Positions 30,540 through 40,549 of a stretch of 64,000 nucleotides of DNA are shown here, piece after piece (the stretch's first letter is position 1; each line of letters begins with the position of its first letter). Position numbers and translations under genes: made by a program. The notes beneath the pieces were generated by a model, which was given only the letters and a program-made list of their open reading frames with translations, was not told where the DNA came from and made no database searches. The stretch lies in contig NZ_SMGD01000004.1 in the NCBI RefSeq assembly GCF_004339545.1, positions 28,401 to 92,400 on the forward strand. The letters run 5' to 3'. This stretch comes from Celerinatantimonas diazotrophica (GTDB lineage Bacteria > Pseudomonadota > Gammaproteobacteria > Enterobacterales > Celerinatantimonadaceae).

Positions 30540-30591
30540 CATTATTATACAGAAAACATCCAATTCATTATTATGCAGCAAACATCCAAAT
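30540..30591. repeat. Tandem 26-bp imperfect repeat in the gspC/hslR divergent spacer
   Basis: Two adjacent 26-bp units, each CATTATTAT(A/G)CAG(A/C)AAACATCCAA plus two bases, with only a few differences. They lie in the AT-rich 330-bp spacer between divergent gspC and hslR, where a regulator of the secretion operon could bind. No known operator was recognised. Confidence 0.55.
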
Positions 30592-30665
30592 GGTTTAATA
30601 GTAAAATACGGTAAAAGTGGCCCAGAACATCTTAAATCCAGCTGCGAGGGTGCTCACAAACCTGT

Positions 30666-30671
30666 TATAAT
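30666..30671 (+). promoter_or_regulatory. -10 box for hslR
   Basis: A perfect TATAAT lies 28 bp before the chosen hslR start. No good -35 is seen at 17 bp and no sigma-32 consensus, although hslR is a heat-shock gene in E. coli. Confidence 0.5.
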
Positions 30672-30698
30672 GGCGTTTTAACAATGCGAGTTTGTCCG

Positions 30699-31094
30699 AT
30701 GACACAATCCAGTAAAATTCGCTTGGACAAATGGCTCTGGGCGGCCCGATTTTATAAAACCCGTTCATTGGCAACGGATGTCATCCAAGGTGGAAAAGTG
30801 CACTATAATGGCCAGCGCTGCAAACCTAGTCGCATTGTTGAAATAGGGGCCACAATTAGCCTATGGCAGGCCAATGAGCAACGAGAAGTAATTGTCAAAG
30901 CACTCAGTGAAAAGCGTGCCAATGCAACGATTGCGCAAACGCTCTATGAAGAGACTGAGCAGAGTATTGCCAAACGGCAATTGCATCAGGAGCAACGTAA
31001 ACTGTCCCCCAAACCACTGGCACCACAGCGGCGCCCCGATAAAAAACAACGCCGGCAAATTATTCAGTTTAAACACCAACACACAGGTGAGTAA
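30699..31094 (+). CDS. hslR: Heat-shock protein 15, ribosome-associated S4-domain protein
   Basis: 131 aa from ATG 30699; an in-frame ATG at 30684 lies too close to the -10 box. Hsp15 binds free 50S subunits carrying nascent chains after premature release and helps recycle them. The S4 RNA-binding domain starts RLDKWLWAARFYKTRSLA and includes GGKVHYNGQRCKPSRIVEIG. The C-terminal basic tail RRPDKKQRRQIIQFKHQ is as in E. coli. It is 3 bp upstream of hslO, the usual pairing. Confidence 0.95.
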   Translation: MTQSSKIRLDKWLWAARFYKTRSLATDVIQGGKVHYNGQRCKPSRIVEIGATISLWQANEQREVIVKALSEKRANATIAQTLYEETEQSIAKRQLHQEQRKLSPKPLAPQRRPDKKQRRQIIQFKHQHTGE

Positions 31095-31097
31095 ATC

Positions 31098-31982
31098 ATG
31101 GCTCAAAGCGATACCTTATACCGCTATATTTTTGAAGATTACCAGGTCCGTGCTGAGCTGGTGCAACTTAATGAAACACTACAAACGATTTTGTCTCAGC
31201 GAGATTATCCACCCGCGATCCGCACCATTCTTGCTGAGCTGCTAGCGGCAACTAGCTTATTGACCGCAACACTGAAATTTGAAGGGGACATCACCGTTCA
31301 GTTGCAAGGCACTGGAACACTGCATTATGTTGCGATCAATGGCAATAACCAGCAACAAATGCGCGGTGTCGCCCGTTGGGATGAAACCAGCTACCAAGAT
31401 AGCGACGTGTTATCAGAGCTGGTCGGTGACAATGCTCGATTGGTGATCACCATTGCTCCGGCCAATGGCGAGCGTTATCAAGGCATTGTGGCTTTAGCCG
31501 AAGAAGGCGTAGCAGCTTCCATTGAAAACTACTTTGCTCAGTCTGAACAGCTCCCCACCCATTTATGGTTGTTCTTTCAAGATGATAAAAAATCACCTTG
31601 CTGTGCTGGGTTACTGATTCAGCAACTGCCAGTGAAAGCCCATGAATTATCGAACGATTATCAGCATATTTATGAGTTAACCCGAACGGCTACCGCACAG
31701 GAAATTTTTACCTTACCTGCCGAACAAATGCTTTATCGACTCTATCACCAAGAAAAAGTACGTTTATTTGATCCTCAACCGGTTGAATTTGCTTGTACTT
31801 GCTCAAAAGAACGTTGTCAGGCAGCACTCTTTTCAATGCATGAAGATGAACTTCTAAGTATCTGTGAAGAGCAAGGTGCAATTGCCATGCACTGCGAATT
31901 TTGTGGCAGCGAGTATCGCTTTGATAAAAATGCTATTACCGAACTCTTCCACGGAGCAGCTAACCAACCAAAAACTCATTAA
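31098..31982 (+). CDS. hslO: Hsp33 redox-regulated chaperonin
   Basis: 294 aa. A holdase activated by oxidative unfolding. The C-terminal zinc switch has the four required cysteines, CTC (about residues 232-234) and CEFC (265-268 region), spaced as in Hsp33. N-terminal region DTLYRYIFEDYQVRAELVQL is typical. Forms a bicistron with hslR and is followed by a clear terminator. Confidence 0.97.
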   Translation: MAQSDTLYRYIFEDYQVRAELVQLNETLQTILSQRDYPPAIRTILAELLAATSLLTATLKFEGDITVQLQGTGTLHYVAINGNNQQQMRGVARWDETSYQDSDVLSELVGDNARLVITIAPANGERYQGIVALAEEGVAASIENYFAQSEQLPTHLWLFFQDDKKSPCCAGLLIQQLPVKAHELSNDYQHIYELTRTATAQEIFTLPAEQMLYRLYHQEKVRLFDPQPVEFACTCSKERCQAALFSMHEDELLSICEEQGAIAMHCEFCGSEYRFDKNAITELFHGAANQPKTH

Positions 31983-31995
31983 TTTTTTTAACATC

Positions 31996-32018
31996 AAGGC
32001 AGCATTTGCTGCCTTTTT
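31996..32018 (+). terminator. Rho-independent terminator of hslRO
   Basis: Stem AAGGCAGCA / TGCTGCCTT with a two-base apex, followed by TTTTT. Confidence 0.85.
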
Positions 32019-32164
32019 ATATTGTTATAACGACGCGTTTATTTGAAGCATTTCGCAATAATCCTCATTACTACGAAGCCTTGCAAATAAACAAGTTGCT
32101 TTCAGCTATAACTATATAACAATAGTTATGGTCACTAAAACCTCCCCTACATGGAGCTTTAATT

Positions 32165-33787
32165 ATGAACGAACACCATGATCGGCTTAAACAAGATTTG
32201 CAACATTATGGCATCAAAAATATAACCGAAATTGTCTATAATCCTAGTTACGAACAATTGTTCGATGAAGAAACTAAGCCTGACTTGGCTGGCTATGAAC
32301 GTGGTAAAGAAACCAATCTGGGGGCCGTAGCCGTTGATACTGGCATATTTACTGGCCGTTCACCAAAAGATAAATACATTGTTGACGATGATGTCACTCG
32401 GGACACTGTATGGTGGAACAACCCACACTCTAAAAATGATAATAAACCCATTAGTCCAGACGTTTGGGATGAGCTTAAAGAGCTGACAGTTGATGCACTA
32501 AGTGCTAAACGACTGTTTGTCGTAGATACCTATTGCGGAGCTAATGAAGACTCACGCCTATGTGTTCGTTTTGTCACCGAAGTCGCCTGGCAAGCCCACT
32601 TCGTCAAAAACATGTTTATCCGCCCCGATGACTCAGAGTTAGCGACTTATAAACCTGATTTTGTGGTCCTCAATGCTTCGAAAACAACCAATCCGAACTG
32701 GCAAAGACAAAATTTACACTCAGAAAACTACACTGTCTTTAATCTCACCGAACGGATGCAACTCATCGGTGGAACTTGGTATGGCGGCGAGATGAAAAAA
32801 GGGATTTTTTCCATGATGAACTATTATCTCCCGCTAAACGGTATTGCAGCCATGCACTGTAGTGCTAACCGCGGCCAATCTGGCGATGTAGCCGTATTTT
32901 TCGGTTTGTCAGGGACAGGGAAAACTACCTTGTCGACCGATCCTAAACGCGCACTGATTGGTGATGATGAGCATGGTTGGGACGATGATGGCGTATTTAA
33001 CTTTGAAGGTGGGTGCTACGCCAAAACGATTCATTTAAGCGAGCAAGCCGAGCCAGATATCTACCACGCGATTCACCGGGATGCGTTGTTGGAAAATGTA
33101 GTGGTGGATGATCAAGGAAATATTGATTTTGACGATAGCTCAAAAACGGAGAATACTCGCGTTTCATACCCTATCTATCATATTGATAACATCGTTAAAC
33201 CCGTTTCAAAAGCAGGTCATGCGCAGAAAGTCATTTTCTTAACAGCCGATGCCTTTGGCGTACTCCCTCCGGTTGCCAAACTAAACGATGAGCAAACTCA
33301 ATATCACTTCTTATCTGGATTTACAGCCAAACTGGCGGGTACTGAACGCGGGATTGATAAACCGACCCCAACATTTTCAGCCTGTTTTGGCGCGGCCTTT
33401 TTAACCCTGCATCCCACTCAGTATGCTGAAGTTCTGGTCAAACGCATGAAAGCTAGCGGTGCAACAGCCTATCTGGTCAATACAGGTTGGAATGGCACTG
33501 GGAAACGGATCTCAATTGCAGATACACGAGCCATCATCGATGCCATCTTGGCAGGAGAGCTAGATGACGCTGAAACACAAACTCTGCCAATCTTTGAGTT
33601 AGCCATCCCCACCCATCTCAATGGTGTCGATGCTAACATTCTTGACCCTCGTTGTACCTACGACGACCCAGCTCAATGGCAAGAAAAAGCGAGCGATCTA
33701 GCTAAACTGTTCGTCGATAATTTCCATCAGTACACCGATGAACAAGCGGGCAAAGATCTGGTAAAAGCCGGCCCAAAACTTGACTAA
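32165..33787 (+). CDS. pckA: Phosphoenolpyruvate carboxykinase (ATP)
   Basis: 540 aa, the normal size. Converts oxaloacetate + ATP to PEP in gluconeogenesis. P-loop [11 protein letters not shown] (about 247-257), the metal motif [12 protein letters not shown], and the substrate region [11 protein letters not shown] near residue 60 are all conserved. Upstream 180 bp carry an inverted repeat ATAACTAT / ATAGTTAT (32108-32129) that could be an operator. Monocistronic with a strong terminator. Confidence 0.97.
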   Translation: MNEHHDRLKQDLQHYGIKNITEIVYNPSYEQLFDEETKPDLAGYERGKETNLGAVAVDTGIFTGRSPKDKYIVDDDVTRDTVWWNNPHSKNDNKPISPDVWDELKELTVDALSAKRLFVVDTYCGANEDSRLCVRFVTEVAWQAHFVKNMFIRPDDSELATYKPDFVVLNASKTTNPNWQRQNLHSENYTVFNLTERMQLIGGTWYGGEMKKGIFSMMNYYLPLNGIAAMHCSANRGQSGDVAVFFGLSGTGKTTLSTDPKRALIGDDEHGWDDDGVFNFEGGCYAKTIHLSEQAEPDIYHAIHRDALLENVVVDDQGNIDFDDSSKTENTRVSYPIYHIDNIVKPVSKAGHAQKVIFLTADAFGVLPPVAKLNDEQTQYHFLSGFTAKLAGTERGIDKPTPTFSACFGAAFLTLHPTQYAEVLVKRMKASGATAYLVNTGWNGTGKRISIADTRAIIDAILAGELDDAETQTLPIFELAIPTHLNGVDANILDPRCTYDDPAQWQEKASDLAKLFVDNFHQYTDEQAGKDLVKAGPKLD

Positions 33788-33797
33788 ATAGTGACAC

Positions 33798-33827
33798 ACC
33801 AACTGGGAATCCTCCCAGTTGGTTTTT
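33798..33827 (+). terminator. Terminator of pckA
   Basis: An 11-bp perfect stem ACCAACTGGGA / TCCCAGTTGGT with a 4-nt loop, followed by TTTTT. It lies just before the end of the convergent symporter gene and may also act on that strand. Confidence 0.9.
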
Positions 33828-33839
33828 CCTCAGACTGCG

Positions 33840-35297
33840 TTACCAAATATCTTTTTTGTATTGGCCCGCCACATTTTCAAGTAGCGTCGGGTCAAACTCA
33901 GGACGTTTTATGCCCTCTTTTCGCTGTCGCTCGTAATCCTCAAGCACAAAAAATGCCACCGGAGCTAAGAAAATAATGGCAATTAAGTTGGTTGTTGCCA
34001 TCAATCCCATGGCAAAATCCGCCAGATTCCAAACAAATTTAAGATCAGCTACAGAACCAATATACACCATCGCGATCACGGCAATTCGTAACGTCCAGAT
34101 TGCCACTTTAGGATGACCTTTAAACAAATAGCCGATGTTGATCTCGCCATAAGCATAGTTGCCAATAATCGAGGTAAAGGCAAACAAGAAGATCGCGATC
34201 GCCACAAAATAGGTTCCGAATACACCGAGATGTTCCGTCATTGCCTGCTGAGTGAGTTGGATCCCTTCAATCTTCTGCCCCAAACCACCACTTAGCAATT
34301 TGTCATACACCCCAGAGAGAAGAATCACTACCGCAGTACAGCTACAGATCACCAGCGTATCGATAAAGACCCCAAAAGCTTGCACCAACCCTTGTGATGC
34401 CGGATGGCTCACCGTTGCGGTAGCGGCCATGTTAGGCGCCGAGCCCATCCCCGCTTCGTTAGAAAATAGCCCCCGACGAATACCATTTTCCATAGCGATT
34501 TTCACCGAATAACCAACGGCGCCACTGACCATAGGTCCGTAGCCAAAGGCACTTTTAAAGATAAGCGCTAACATCGCAGGAACTTGACCAATATTCGCGA
34601 GCAGAATATAAACGGCTACCAACAAATATAGCGTGGCCATCACTGGCACAATTTTCTCAGCGGTTCTCGCCACAGAACGCACCCCGCCAATAATGATCAA
34701 GGCGGTTAACCCAGCCAAGACAATTCCAGTGACATAGGTTGGAATAGCGAATGCACCTGTCATTCCTTGGGCTATGGTATTGGCTTGCGCTCCATTAAAG
34801 GCAATACCATAAGCAATCAGCAAGAACACGGCGAACACAATACTCATCCATCGATGCCCCAATCCGCGCTCAATATAATAAGCGGGTCCCCCACGGAACG
34901 AACCATCCCGGTGCGGTTCTTTATAAACCTGGGCCAAGGTGGATTCAATAAAGGCTGTTGCTAATCCCACCAACGCAGTCATCCACATCCAAAAAATGGC
35001 CCCTGGGCCACCGGCCCACAATGCAATCGCAACGCCCGCTAAATTCCCGGTACCCACACGAGAGGCCAAAGATGTCGCAAAGGCCTGAAATGCACTAATC
35101 CCTGTTTCTCCAGCCGCTCGTCGCTGGAAGGTGATTTTCATCATATGTCCCAACAGGCGAAACTGCATAAAGCGGGTAAACAACGTAAATAAGATCCCCG
35201 CCCCTAACAGTAGATACACGAGAATATAGGTCCAGATAAAGTGACTTATCGGGTCCATAAACCAGTGAATAGCGTTCTCGATCTGGTTAAAATCCAT
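33840..35297 (-). CDS. Alanine/glycine:Na+ symporter, AGCS family
   Basis: 485 aa with about 10-11 membrane helices. AGCS signatures GTGNLAGVAIALWAGGPGAIFWMW (helix 2-3) and GGPAYYIERGLG are clear, as are MENGIRRGLFSNEAGMGSAPNMAATA and FAFTSIIGNYAYGE near the C-terminus. Imports alanine or glycine with Na+. A GAGAGC box precedes the ATG. Monocistronic; a 500-bp gene-free AT-rich region lies upstream toward pyrB. Confidence 0.94.
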   Translation of the reverse strand: MDFNQIENAIHWFMDPISHFIWTYILVYLLLGAGILFTLFTRFMQFRLLGHMMKITFQRRAAGETGISAFQAFATSLASRVGTGNLAGVAIALWAGGPGAIFWMWMTALVGLATAFIESTLAQVYKEPHRDGSFRGGPAYYIERGLGHRWMSIVFAVFLLIAYGIAFNGAQANTIAQGMTGAFAIPTYVTGIVLAGLTALIIIGGVRSVARTAEKIVPVMATLYLLVAVYILLANIGQVPAMLALIFKSAFGYGPMVSGAVGYSVKIAMENGIRRGLFSNEAGMGSAPNMAATATVSHPASQGLVQAFGVFIDTLVICSCTAVVILLSGVYDKLLSGGLGQKIEGIQLTQQAMTEHLGVFGTYFVAIAIFLFAFTSIIGNYAYGEINIGYLFKGHPKVAIWTLRIAVIAMVYIGSVADLKFVWNLADFAMGLMATTNLIAIIFLAPVAFFVLEDYERQRKEGIKRPEFDPTLLENVAGQYKKDIW

Positions 35298-35805
35298 AGT
35301 TTTTGCTCTCCAAAAAATGACCTGTTGACAACTGAATCAGCCGTCAGGTTTTTATGATATTTTTATTAGCGCAAGCTGACCTTATGTCCCATAAACATAG
35401 ACACAAGAGACTAAACCAGAGCCCAAAAAAGGCTCAAAAAATTCAGCTTACATTGAGGTTTATATTTTTTCGCCTAACTTAGGCGGGGCAGTTTACACGA
35501 TATATGTAAAAATCGTAGGTCTTTTGCATGATATGACCATTTGACATAGCGAACAATAACTGCAAATCACTGATGATTCATTAATTTACGCTACAGTTCA
35601 AAACTAATTAAAACTTTTAGCTGTTTTAGCGATATTTATAGATAAAAGCTCTATTTTTACATTTGTGAGATTTCTCTTACAGATAACTCAGTTGTCATAC
35701 TTTACCTCACAAGATTATATAACAGCGAGCATCACTACTATTTATTATACGCCGGCACTGCTATAATACGCTTCCGATTCCCCCATCGGACCTTAGGATC
35801 ACATC
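35298..35805. promoter_or_regulatory. 508-bp divergent spacer with the pyrB promoter and leader
   Basis: AT-rich DNA between the symporter gene and pyrB. A perfect -10 TATAAT lies at 35762-35767, and a small hairpin CCGAT / ATCGG follows at 35773-35788, close to the AGGA ribosome site. I see no leader peptide or U-rich attenuator like the E. coli pyrBI one. The rest holds no recognisable gene or motif. Confidence 0.5.
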
Positions 35806-36735
35806 ATGACCAACCCGCTTTTTCATCGGCATATTATTTCAATTACCGATTTAACTCGCGCGGAGCTGGAATTGATCATCGACACTGCAAGTCGACTCAA
35901 AGCCTCTCCCCAACCAGAATTGTTAAAAAATAAAGTCGTAGCTAGCTGCTTTTTCGAAGCTTCAACCCGAACCCGTTTATCATTTGAGACCGCAGTCCAT
36001 CGTTTAGGGGGCAGTGTTATTGGCTTCCCTGATGGCAGTAACACATCGATGGATAAAAAAGGTGAAACACTGGCAGACTCAGTCAGAATCATCTCTTCAT
36101 ATAGCGATGCGTTCTTTATGCGCCATCCCCGCGAAGGCGCCGCGCGGCTAGCGAGTGAATTTTCCAGCGTGCCAGTCATCAACGGTGGCGATGGCTCTAA
36201 CCAACATCCGACCCAAACCCTGTTAGACCTCTTTAGCATTTATGAAACACAAGGGACATTAGAAGGGCTGAAAGTCGCCTTTGTGGGCGATTTAAAATAT
36301 GGTCGGACAGTTCATTCACTGGCACAAGCGCTCTCTGTGTTTGGCTGCGAACTGCACTTTATCGCACCTCCTGCGCTCGCAATGCCCGACTACCTAATTG
36401 ATGAGCTCACCGAAAAGGGCATCGATTGTCATTTCCATCAGAATATTGAAAACGTGATTGATGATTTAGACATTCTGTATATGACCCGAGTACAAAAAGA
36501 GCGTTTCGATGAAACCGAATATCAATATATTCGCTCGGCATTTGTGCTGGAAGCCAGCATGCTCAAGTCGGTAAAAGAAAACTTAAAGATCCTACATCCA
36601 TTGCCGCGAGTCGATGAAATTAATGTCAATGTCGATCAAACCCCATATGCCTACTATTTTGAGCAGGCCCGTAATGGCGTGTTTGCCCGTCAGGCACTCT
36701 TAGCTTTGGTTCTGACTAACCACTTTGGAGCGTAA
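35806..36735 (+). CDS. pyrB: Aspartate carbamoyltransferase, catalytic chain
   Basis: 309 aa. Joins carbamoyl phosphate and aspartate, the first committed pyrimidine step. Carbamoyl-phosphate motif [15 protein letters not shown] (about 49-63), the mobile 80s loop [24 protein letters not shown] and the aspartate loop around [10 protein letters not shown] are all intact. It is followed 2 bp later by the regulatory chain pyrI. Confidence 0.97.
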   Translation: MTNPLFHRHIISITDLTRAELELIIDTASRLKASPQPELLKNKVVASCFFEASTRTRLSFETAVHRLGGSVIGFPDGSNTSMDKKGETLADSVRIISSYSDAFFMRHPREGAARLASEFSSVPVINGGDGSNQHPTQTLLDLFSIYETQGTLEGLKVAFVGDLKYGRTVHSLAQALSVFGCELHFIAPPALAMPDYLIDELTEKGIDCHFHQNIENVIDDLDILYMTRVQKERFDETEYQYIRSAFVLEASMLKSVKENLKILHPLPRVDEINVNVDQTPYAYYFEQARNGVFARQALLALVLTNHFGA

Positions 36736-36737
36736 CA

Positions 36738-37205
36738 ATGGAAAAAAAATTACAAGTTGAAGCCATTGAACATGGGACAGTGATTGACCACATTCCAGCC
36801 GGTCAGGGGATCAAAATTTTACGCTTCTTGCAGTTAGCGGATGCAAATCGCCGCTTAACGATTGGTCTAAACCTGCCAACTCATAATGATCAGGCCAAAG
36901 ACCTCATCAAAGTTGCAGAGACCATCTTAACCGCCGAACAGGCCAACCAGCTGGCATTGTTTGCTCCGACGGCAACCATTAACGTGATTGAAAATTATAC
37001 GGTTGTGGATAAGTTTCAGGTCACTCAACCCAAATCAATCCGAGGGGTATTTCAATGCCCAAACAGCAACTGCATCACCCACACAGAAATGGTTCCGAGC
37101 CATTTTCTAGTACAGGCCAGCAACACCGACCAGGTAAAATTGAAGTGTCATTACTGCGAGAAAAGCTTTGCAACGAGTCTATTTAATGAACTCAAAAACG
37201 GTTAG
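36738..37205 (+). CDS. pyrI: Aspartate carbamoyltransferase, regulatory chain
   Basis: 155 aa. Binds ATP, CTP and UTP and controls the PyrB catalytic trimers. N-terminal allosteric domain (VEAIEHGTVIDHIPAGQGIKIL) and C-terminal zinc domain with four cysteines in CPNSNC and CHYC. A GGAG box precedes the start. Together with pyrB it indicates the E. coli-type dodecameric enzyme. Confidence 0.97.
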   Translation: MEKKLQVEAIEHGTVIDHIPAGQGIKILRFLQLADANRRLTIGLNLPTHNDQAKDLIKVAETILTAEQANQLALFAPTATINVIENYTVVDKFQVTQPKSIRGVFQCPNSNCITHTEMVPSHFLVQASNTDQVKLKCHYCEKSFATSLFNELKNG

Positions 37206-37224
37206 TTAGAGTGCAAATTAGTGA

Positions 37225-38136
37225 CTACTGACTGACGACAAGTTGGGCCAAGTAAATTGCGCTTGGCCCTTCATGAGAGGAGTAATAACTGACCCGCAAT
37301 TGGCTTCCATCAAGCCACGCGAGTCCAGCGTAACTGGTATCTCCAGCGGATGGCAGCGCTAAAACTTCAATGATTTCACCGCGTTCAATATCAATCCGAC
37401 AAATACTCGTACGAAACGGCTCAAACAATCGCACGACCGCCAACAGCGGTTGATCCGGGCGATAATAAGTTAACACCGGCCCGCCAATCCGGGTATCCAG
37501 TATTTGCCACTGCCAATGCAGATATGGCGGCTCGCTCTGTCCCAGCATTGCGCGCGGATCTTTCCCATCACGACGCAACAAACAATACATGCGCTGTTGT
37601 GGCGACAAGCACAACCCCGTTTCATTCGGATAACCATCGACAATCTGATTTTCATTCAATGGGTTATCTAACAATAATTGAGAACTAAAATCCTGCTGGA
37701 TCTGATAAAATTTAAGTGTATTTGGATGCTGATAAGCAAATCCATAACTCCGCTCAGTGCAGCCCTGCAGCCGCCACAACCACTGGTCTGGTTCAGCTAG
37801 CAACGCCACTTGCTGCCAGTGATTTTGCTCAAACTGATATAAAACGGAGTACAACTGCTTGCCTTCAACCCGCGCACAATTGAGCAATAACGCACCACCG
37901 ACCGAAACAGAAAACTTTGGATCTCTTAAATCCCCAGCGGCTCGAATCACTGCATTTTCACACCAGCCATCTTGGGTTTGCACCATCACGATAATCACTC
38001 CATCTTGACGGTGATGACTGGAGGCGCTTCGATAAGCCAGCCAAAGTCGCCCTGCAAAATAGACTAAATCAGTAAATGCCAGATGAAGTGCGGGATCTTT
38101 AGCAATGCAATCCAGCTGTTTAAGCGTGATATTCAT
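37225..38136 (-). CDS. Sialidase-like beta-propeller protein, unknown function
   Basis: 303 aa without signal peptide or membrane segment, so probably cytoplasmic. It shows repeated short beta blades (e.g. FTDLVYFAGRLWLAYRSASS, DLRDPKFSVSVGGALLLNCA, YPNETGLCLSPQQRMYCLLRRDGK, GDTSYAGLAWLDGSQLRVSYYSS) resembling sialidase or GH43-like five-bladed propellers. The frame starts within the last 17 bp of cra, so it is co-transcribed with that regulator. Catalytic residues cannot be assigned with confidence. A role in sugar metabolism is a guess from context. Confidence 0.65.
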   Translation of the reverse strand: MNITLKQLDCIAKDPALHLAFTDLVYFAGRLWLAYRSASSHHRQDGVIIVMVQTQDGWCENAVIRAAGDLRDPKFSVSVGGALLLNCARVEGKQLYSVLYQFEQNHWQQVALLAEPDQWLWRLQGCTERSYGFAYQHPNTLKFYQIQQDFSSQLLLDNPLNENQIVDGYPNETGLCLSPQQRMYCLLRRDGKDPRAMLGQSEPPYLHWQWQILDTRIGGPVLTYYRPDQPLLAVVRLFEPFRTSICRIDIERGEIIEVLALPSAGDTSYAGLAWLDGSQLRVSYYSSHEGPSAIYLAQLVVSQ

Positions 38137-39145
38137 TCATTAAGATGCTTTTATTGTGTTTATTGCGAATAATTAAACGCCTCGGAACCACTTCCAGCCC
38201 ACTTTGATAATCGCCATCCAATGCTTTTAAGACGATGTTAATCGCTTTTTCAGCAATAATCGGCATCTGCTGTGTCAAGCTGTTTACCGGATGAGTCAGT
38301 AAATCTAATAAGCGATTATTCCCAAATGTAGCCAACGTCAGCTTGTTAAGCCATTCGGGGCGCTGAACTAACTGCGAAAGCCCCCCATCAAGCAGCACAT
38401 AGGCGGTCGTTAAAATAAGGTCGGGTTTAAACTCCAAAGCCCTATTCATCATCACCGCCCCCTGTTCTTGGCTAAAATGATGACCATAGAAAAACTCATA
38501 ATCGGCATGGGGAAGATTTTCTTTAAGCGCCTGACAGGCTCCAGCTTCACGCTCACTGGAGACTTGCAGTTGCGGCAGCGCGCCAATAATCGCCACTCGA
38601 TGCATGGACTCATTCAGGCTCGATTGCATTAACGCCGCCGCTCCCTTGCGGTTTTCGCTGGTAATGTTGGCGAATAGCTGTGGATCAAGCCACCGGTCCA
38701 GAGCGACGATCGGTTTACCAGAATTTAATAACTTCGGATAAAAATCATTATCAGGAGGTAAACTACTGGCAACCAACAGTGCATCAACCCCTCGGGCAAC
38801 CAGACTTTGTACCAGATGGATCTCGACCTCGGGTAAATCATCACTACAACAGATAATCAGCTGATAACCACGCTCTCGAGCACTTTGCTCCAGATGCTTG
38901 GCCAACTTAGCATAGCTGGGGTTTTCCAGATCGGGCACAATGCACCCCAGTGAGCGGCTACTGCCAGAGCGCAGTTGTGCGGCACTTTGATTAGGTTGAT
39001 ATTTATACTGCTCAACCACCGCCATTACCCGTGCGACAGTCTTGTCACTAATGCGATATTGCTGAGCTTTGCCATTGATAACAGCACTGGCAGTCGTTCG
39101 CGAGACTCCGGCTAACAACGCAATTTGAGCAAGTTTCATGGACAC
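38120..39145 (-). CDS. cra: Catabolite repressor/activator Cra (FruR), LacI family
   Basis: 341 aa LacI-family regulator that releases DNA on binding fructose 1-phosphate. The helix-turn-helix IALLAGVSRTTASAVINGKAQQY (about 7-29) is nearly that of E. coli Cra, including the GKA hinge half, and IVPDLENPSYAKLAKHLE and IATFG-like ligand-domain motifs follow. It is divergent from fruBKA with two palindromic Cra operators between them, which settles the identity. A sialidase-like gene overlaps its end. Confidence 0.94.
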   Translation of the reverse strand: MSMKLAQIALLAGVSRTTASAVINGKAQQYRISDKTVARVMAVVEQYKYQPNQSAAQLRSGSSRSLGCIVPDLENPSYAKLAKHLEQSARERGYQLIICCSDDLPEVEIHLVQSLVARGVDALLVASSLPPDNDFYPKLLNSGKPIVALDRWLDPQLFANITSENRKGAAALMQSSLNESMHRVAIIGALPQLQVSSEREAGACQALKENLPHADYEFFYGHHFSQEQGAVMMNRALEFKPDLILTTAYVLLDGGLSQLVQRPEWLNKLTLATFGNNRLLDLLTHPVNSLTQQMPIIAEKAINIVLKALDGDYQSGLEVVPRRLIIRNKHNKSILMNEYHA

Positions 39146-39206
39146 ACCTCAATTTGATCCGGCTCACAACCTAGAAAAAAAAACAAAAATAGCTATTGCA
39201 TCAAAT

Positions 39207-39222
39207 GCTGACACGATTCAGC
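39207..39222. promoter_or_regulatory. Cra operator 1
   Basis: GCTGACACGATTCAGC, a 16-bp near-palindrome matching the Cra/FruR consensus GCTGAATCGATTCAGC in 14 positions. It lies 62 bp before cra, so it probably controls cra itself and shares control of fruB. Confidence 0.75.
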
Positions 39223-39332
39223 ATACCTCATAATTATTTTGTCCCAAACAGATTGGGGCTAAAAAAACTTTTGATAGTGTGGGTTTTTTCAAAATATAGA
39301 ACTAAGTCACACTTTCTCTTTTTTACCCAACG

Positions 39333-39348
39333 GCTGAATCGTTTTAGC
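39333..39348. promoter_or_regulatory. Cra operator 2
   Basis: GCTGAATCGTTTTAGC, 14 of 16 matches to the Cra consensus and centred about 50 bp before the fruB start, a position where Cra would repress the fru operon. Confidence 0.8.
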
Positions 39349-39391
39349 TAAGCTAAAGTCAAACAGCGACAACGAGCAAAAGGAATCGAGT

Positions 39392-40549
39392 ATGCTGAAA
39401 ATTCATACTGACAATATCTCACTAGGTGCTAGCGCAGCAGATAAAACGGCAGCGATTCGCCTAATTGCAAACAAACTGAGCGATGCTGGTTTTGTCAAGA
39501 GCGGTTACGTTGATGGCATGTTAGCTCGAGAACAACAGTCAAGTACCTATCTGGGAAATGCAATCGCGATTCCTCATGGTACAACCGATACCCGCGACCA
39601 AGTTGAACAGACTGGCCTGCAACTCGTGCAATTTCCACAGGGCGTTGACTGGGGCGAAGGCAATATCGTTTATCTCGCCATCGGGATTGCTGCCCAATCG
39701 GATGAACATTTGACGATTTTGCGCCAGTTAACTCGGGTACTCGACCAAGATAACCTCGATAAAAAGCTTAAAGATGTCACTGATCCTCAGGTCATTGTTG
39801 ATTTGCTCAGTGGCAACGCATCGCTGAAATTTGACACTGATTGCATCGTTCTTGATTTCCCAGTTTCTAACTTAATACAGTTACAGGCGGTGGGAGCCGG
39901 ACAGCTCAAACAGACCGGAATTATTGGCGATCAAGGCATCACTGAATTGATGAGTGCTACACCTACACCACTGAATGATGGCGTATTACTCAGCTCATCC
40001 AGTCAAGATGTGCAAACCAGTGGCATTAGTATCATCCGTGCTCAGCAACCATTTGATCATGATGGGCTCAAAGTGCAGACACTCATCAGCGTTGCTACTA
40101 AAGATGACAAAGCGAAACCGGTACTAGAAAAATTGGTTGAACTGCTCAATAACAATCAGCTATCTAAACTTAACGAAGCCAAAGACAACAATGAGTTACT
40201 GTCGCTGTTAAGCGATAATACAGCACCTGCTCAAGCCTCTGACGCACCAGCTCAGGATCTCCCAGAAGGGGCAGAGCAAGAGGTGGTTAAACTGAAAAAC
40301 CCTCATGGCTTACATGCTCGTCCTGGCGCGGTTCTGGTCAAAGCGATCAAAGAATATGATGTAAAAATTACTGTTGAAAACCTCACCGAAGGGACCGGTC
40401 CCGTGAATGGTCGCAGCCTGATGAAGGTCATCGGCCTAGGAGCCCAATACAACCATGAACTGCGCTTTACCGCTGAAGGTGAAAACGCCCGCCAAGCTCT
40501 GGATCATATCAAAGAAGCCATCAATGCTGGTTTAGGAGAGAAGCTATGA
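39392..40549 (+). CDS. fruB: PTS fructose EIIA-FPr fusion protein
   Basis: 385 aa. An EIIA-fructose domain (residues 1-145, phosphohistidine H62 in AIPHGTTD), a central M domain, and a C-terminal HPr-like FPr domain with active His in NPHGLHARPGA. It carries phosphate from EI to FruA for fructose uptake. It overlaps fruK by 4 bp (ATGA). Confidence 0.96.
   Translation: MLKIHTDNISLGASAADKTAAIRLIANKLSDAGFVKSGYVDGMLAREQQSSTYLGNAIAIPHGTTDTRDQVEQTGLQLVQFPQGVDWGEGNIVYLAIGIAAQSDEHLTILRQLTRVLDQDNLDKKLKDVTDPQVIVDLLSGNASLKFDTDCIVLDFPVSNLIQLQAVGAGQLKQTGIIGDQGITELMSATPTPLNDGVLLSSSSQDVQTSGISIIRAQQPFDHDGLKVQTLISVATKDDKAKPVLEKLVELLNNNQLSKLNEAKDNNELLSLLSDNTAPAQASDAPAQDLPEGAEQEVVKLKNPHGLHARPGAVLVKAIKEYDVKITVENLTEGTGPVNGRSLMKVIGLGAQYNHELRFTAEGENARQALDHIKEAINAGLGEKL

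Noticed and set aside
35773..35788. Small hairpin before pyrB, considered as a pyrBI attenuator
   Set aside because: Only a five-base-pair stem, with no U-run and no leader peptide; not enough for the E. coli-type attenuation mechanism.
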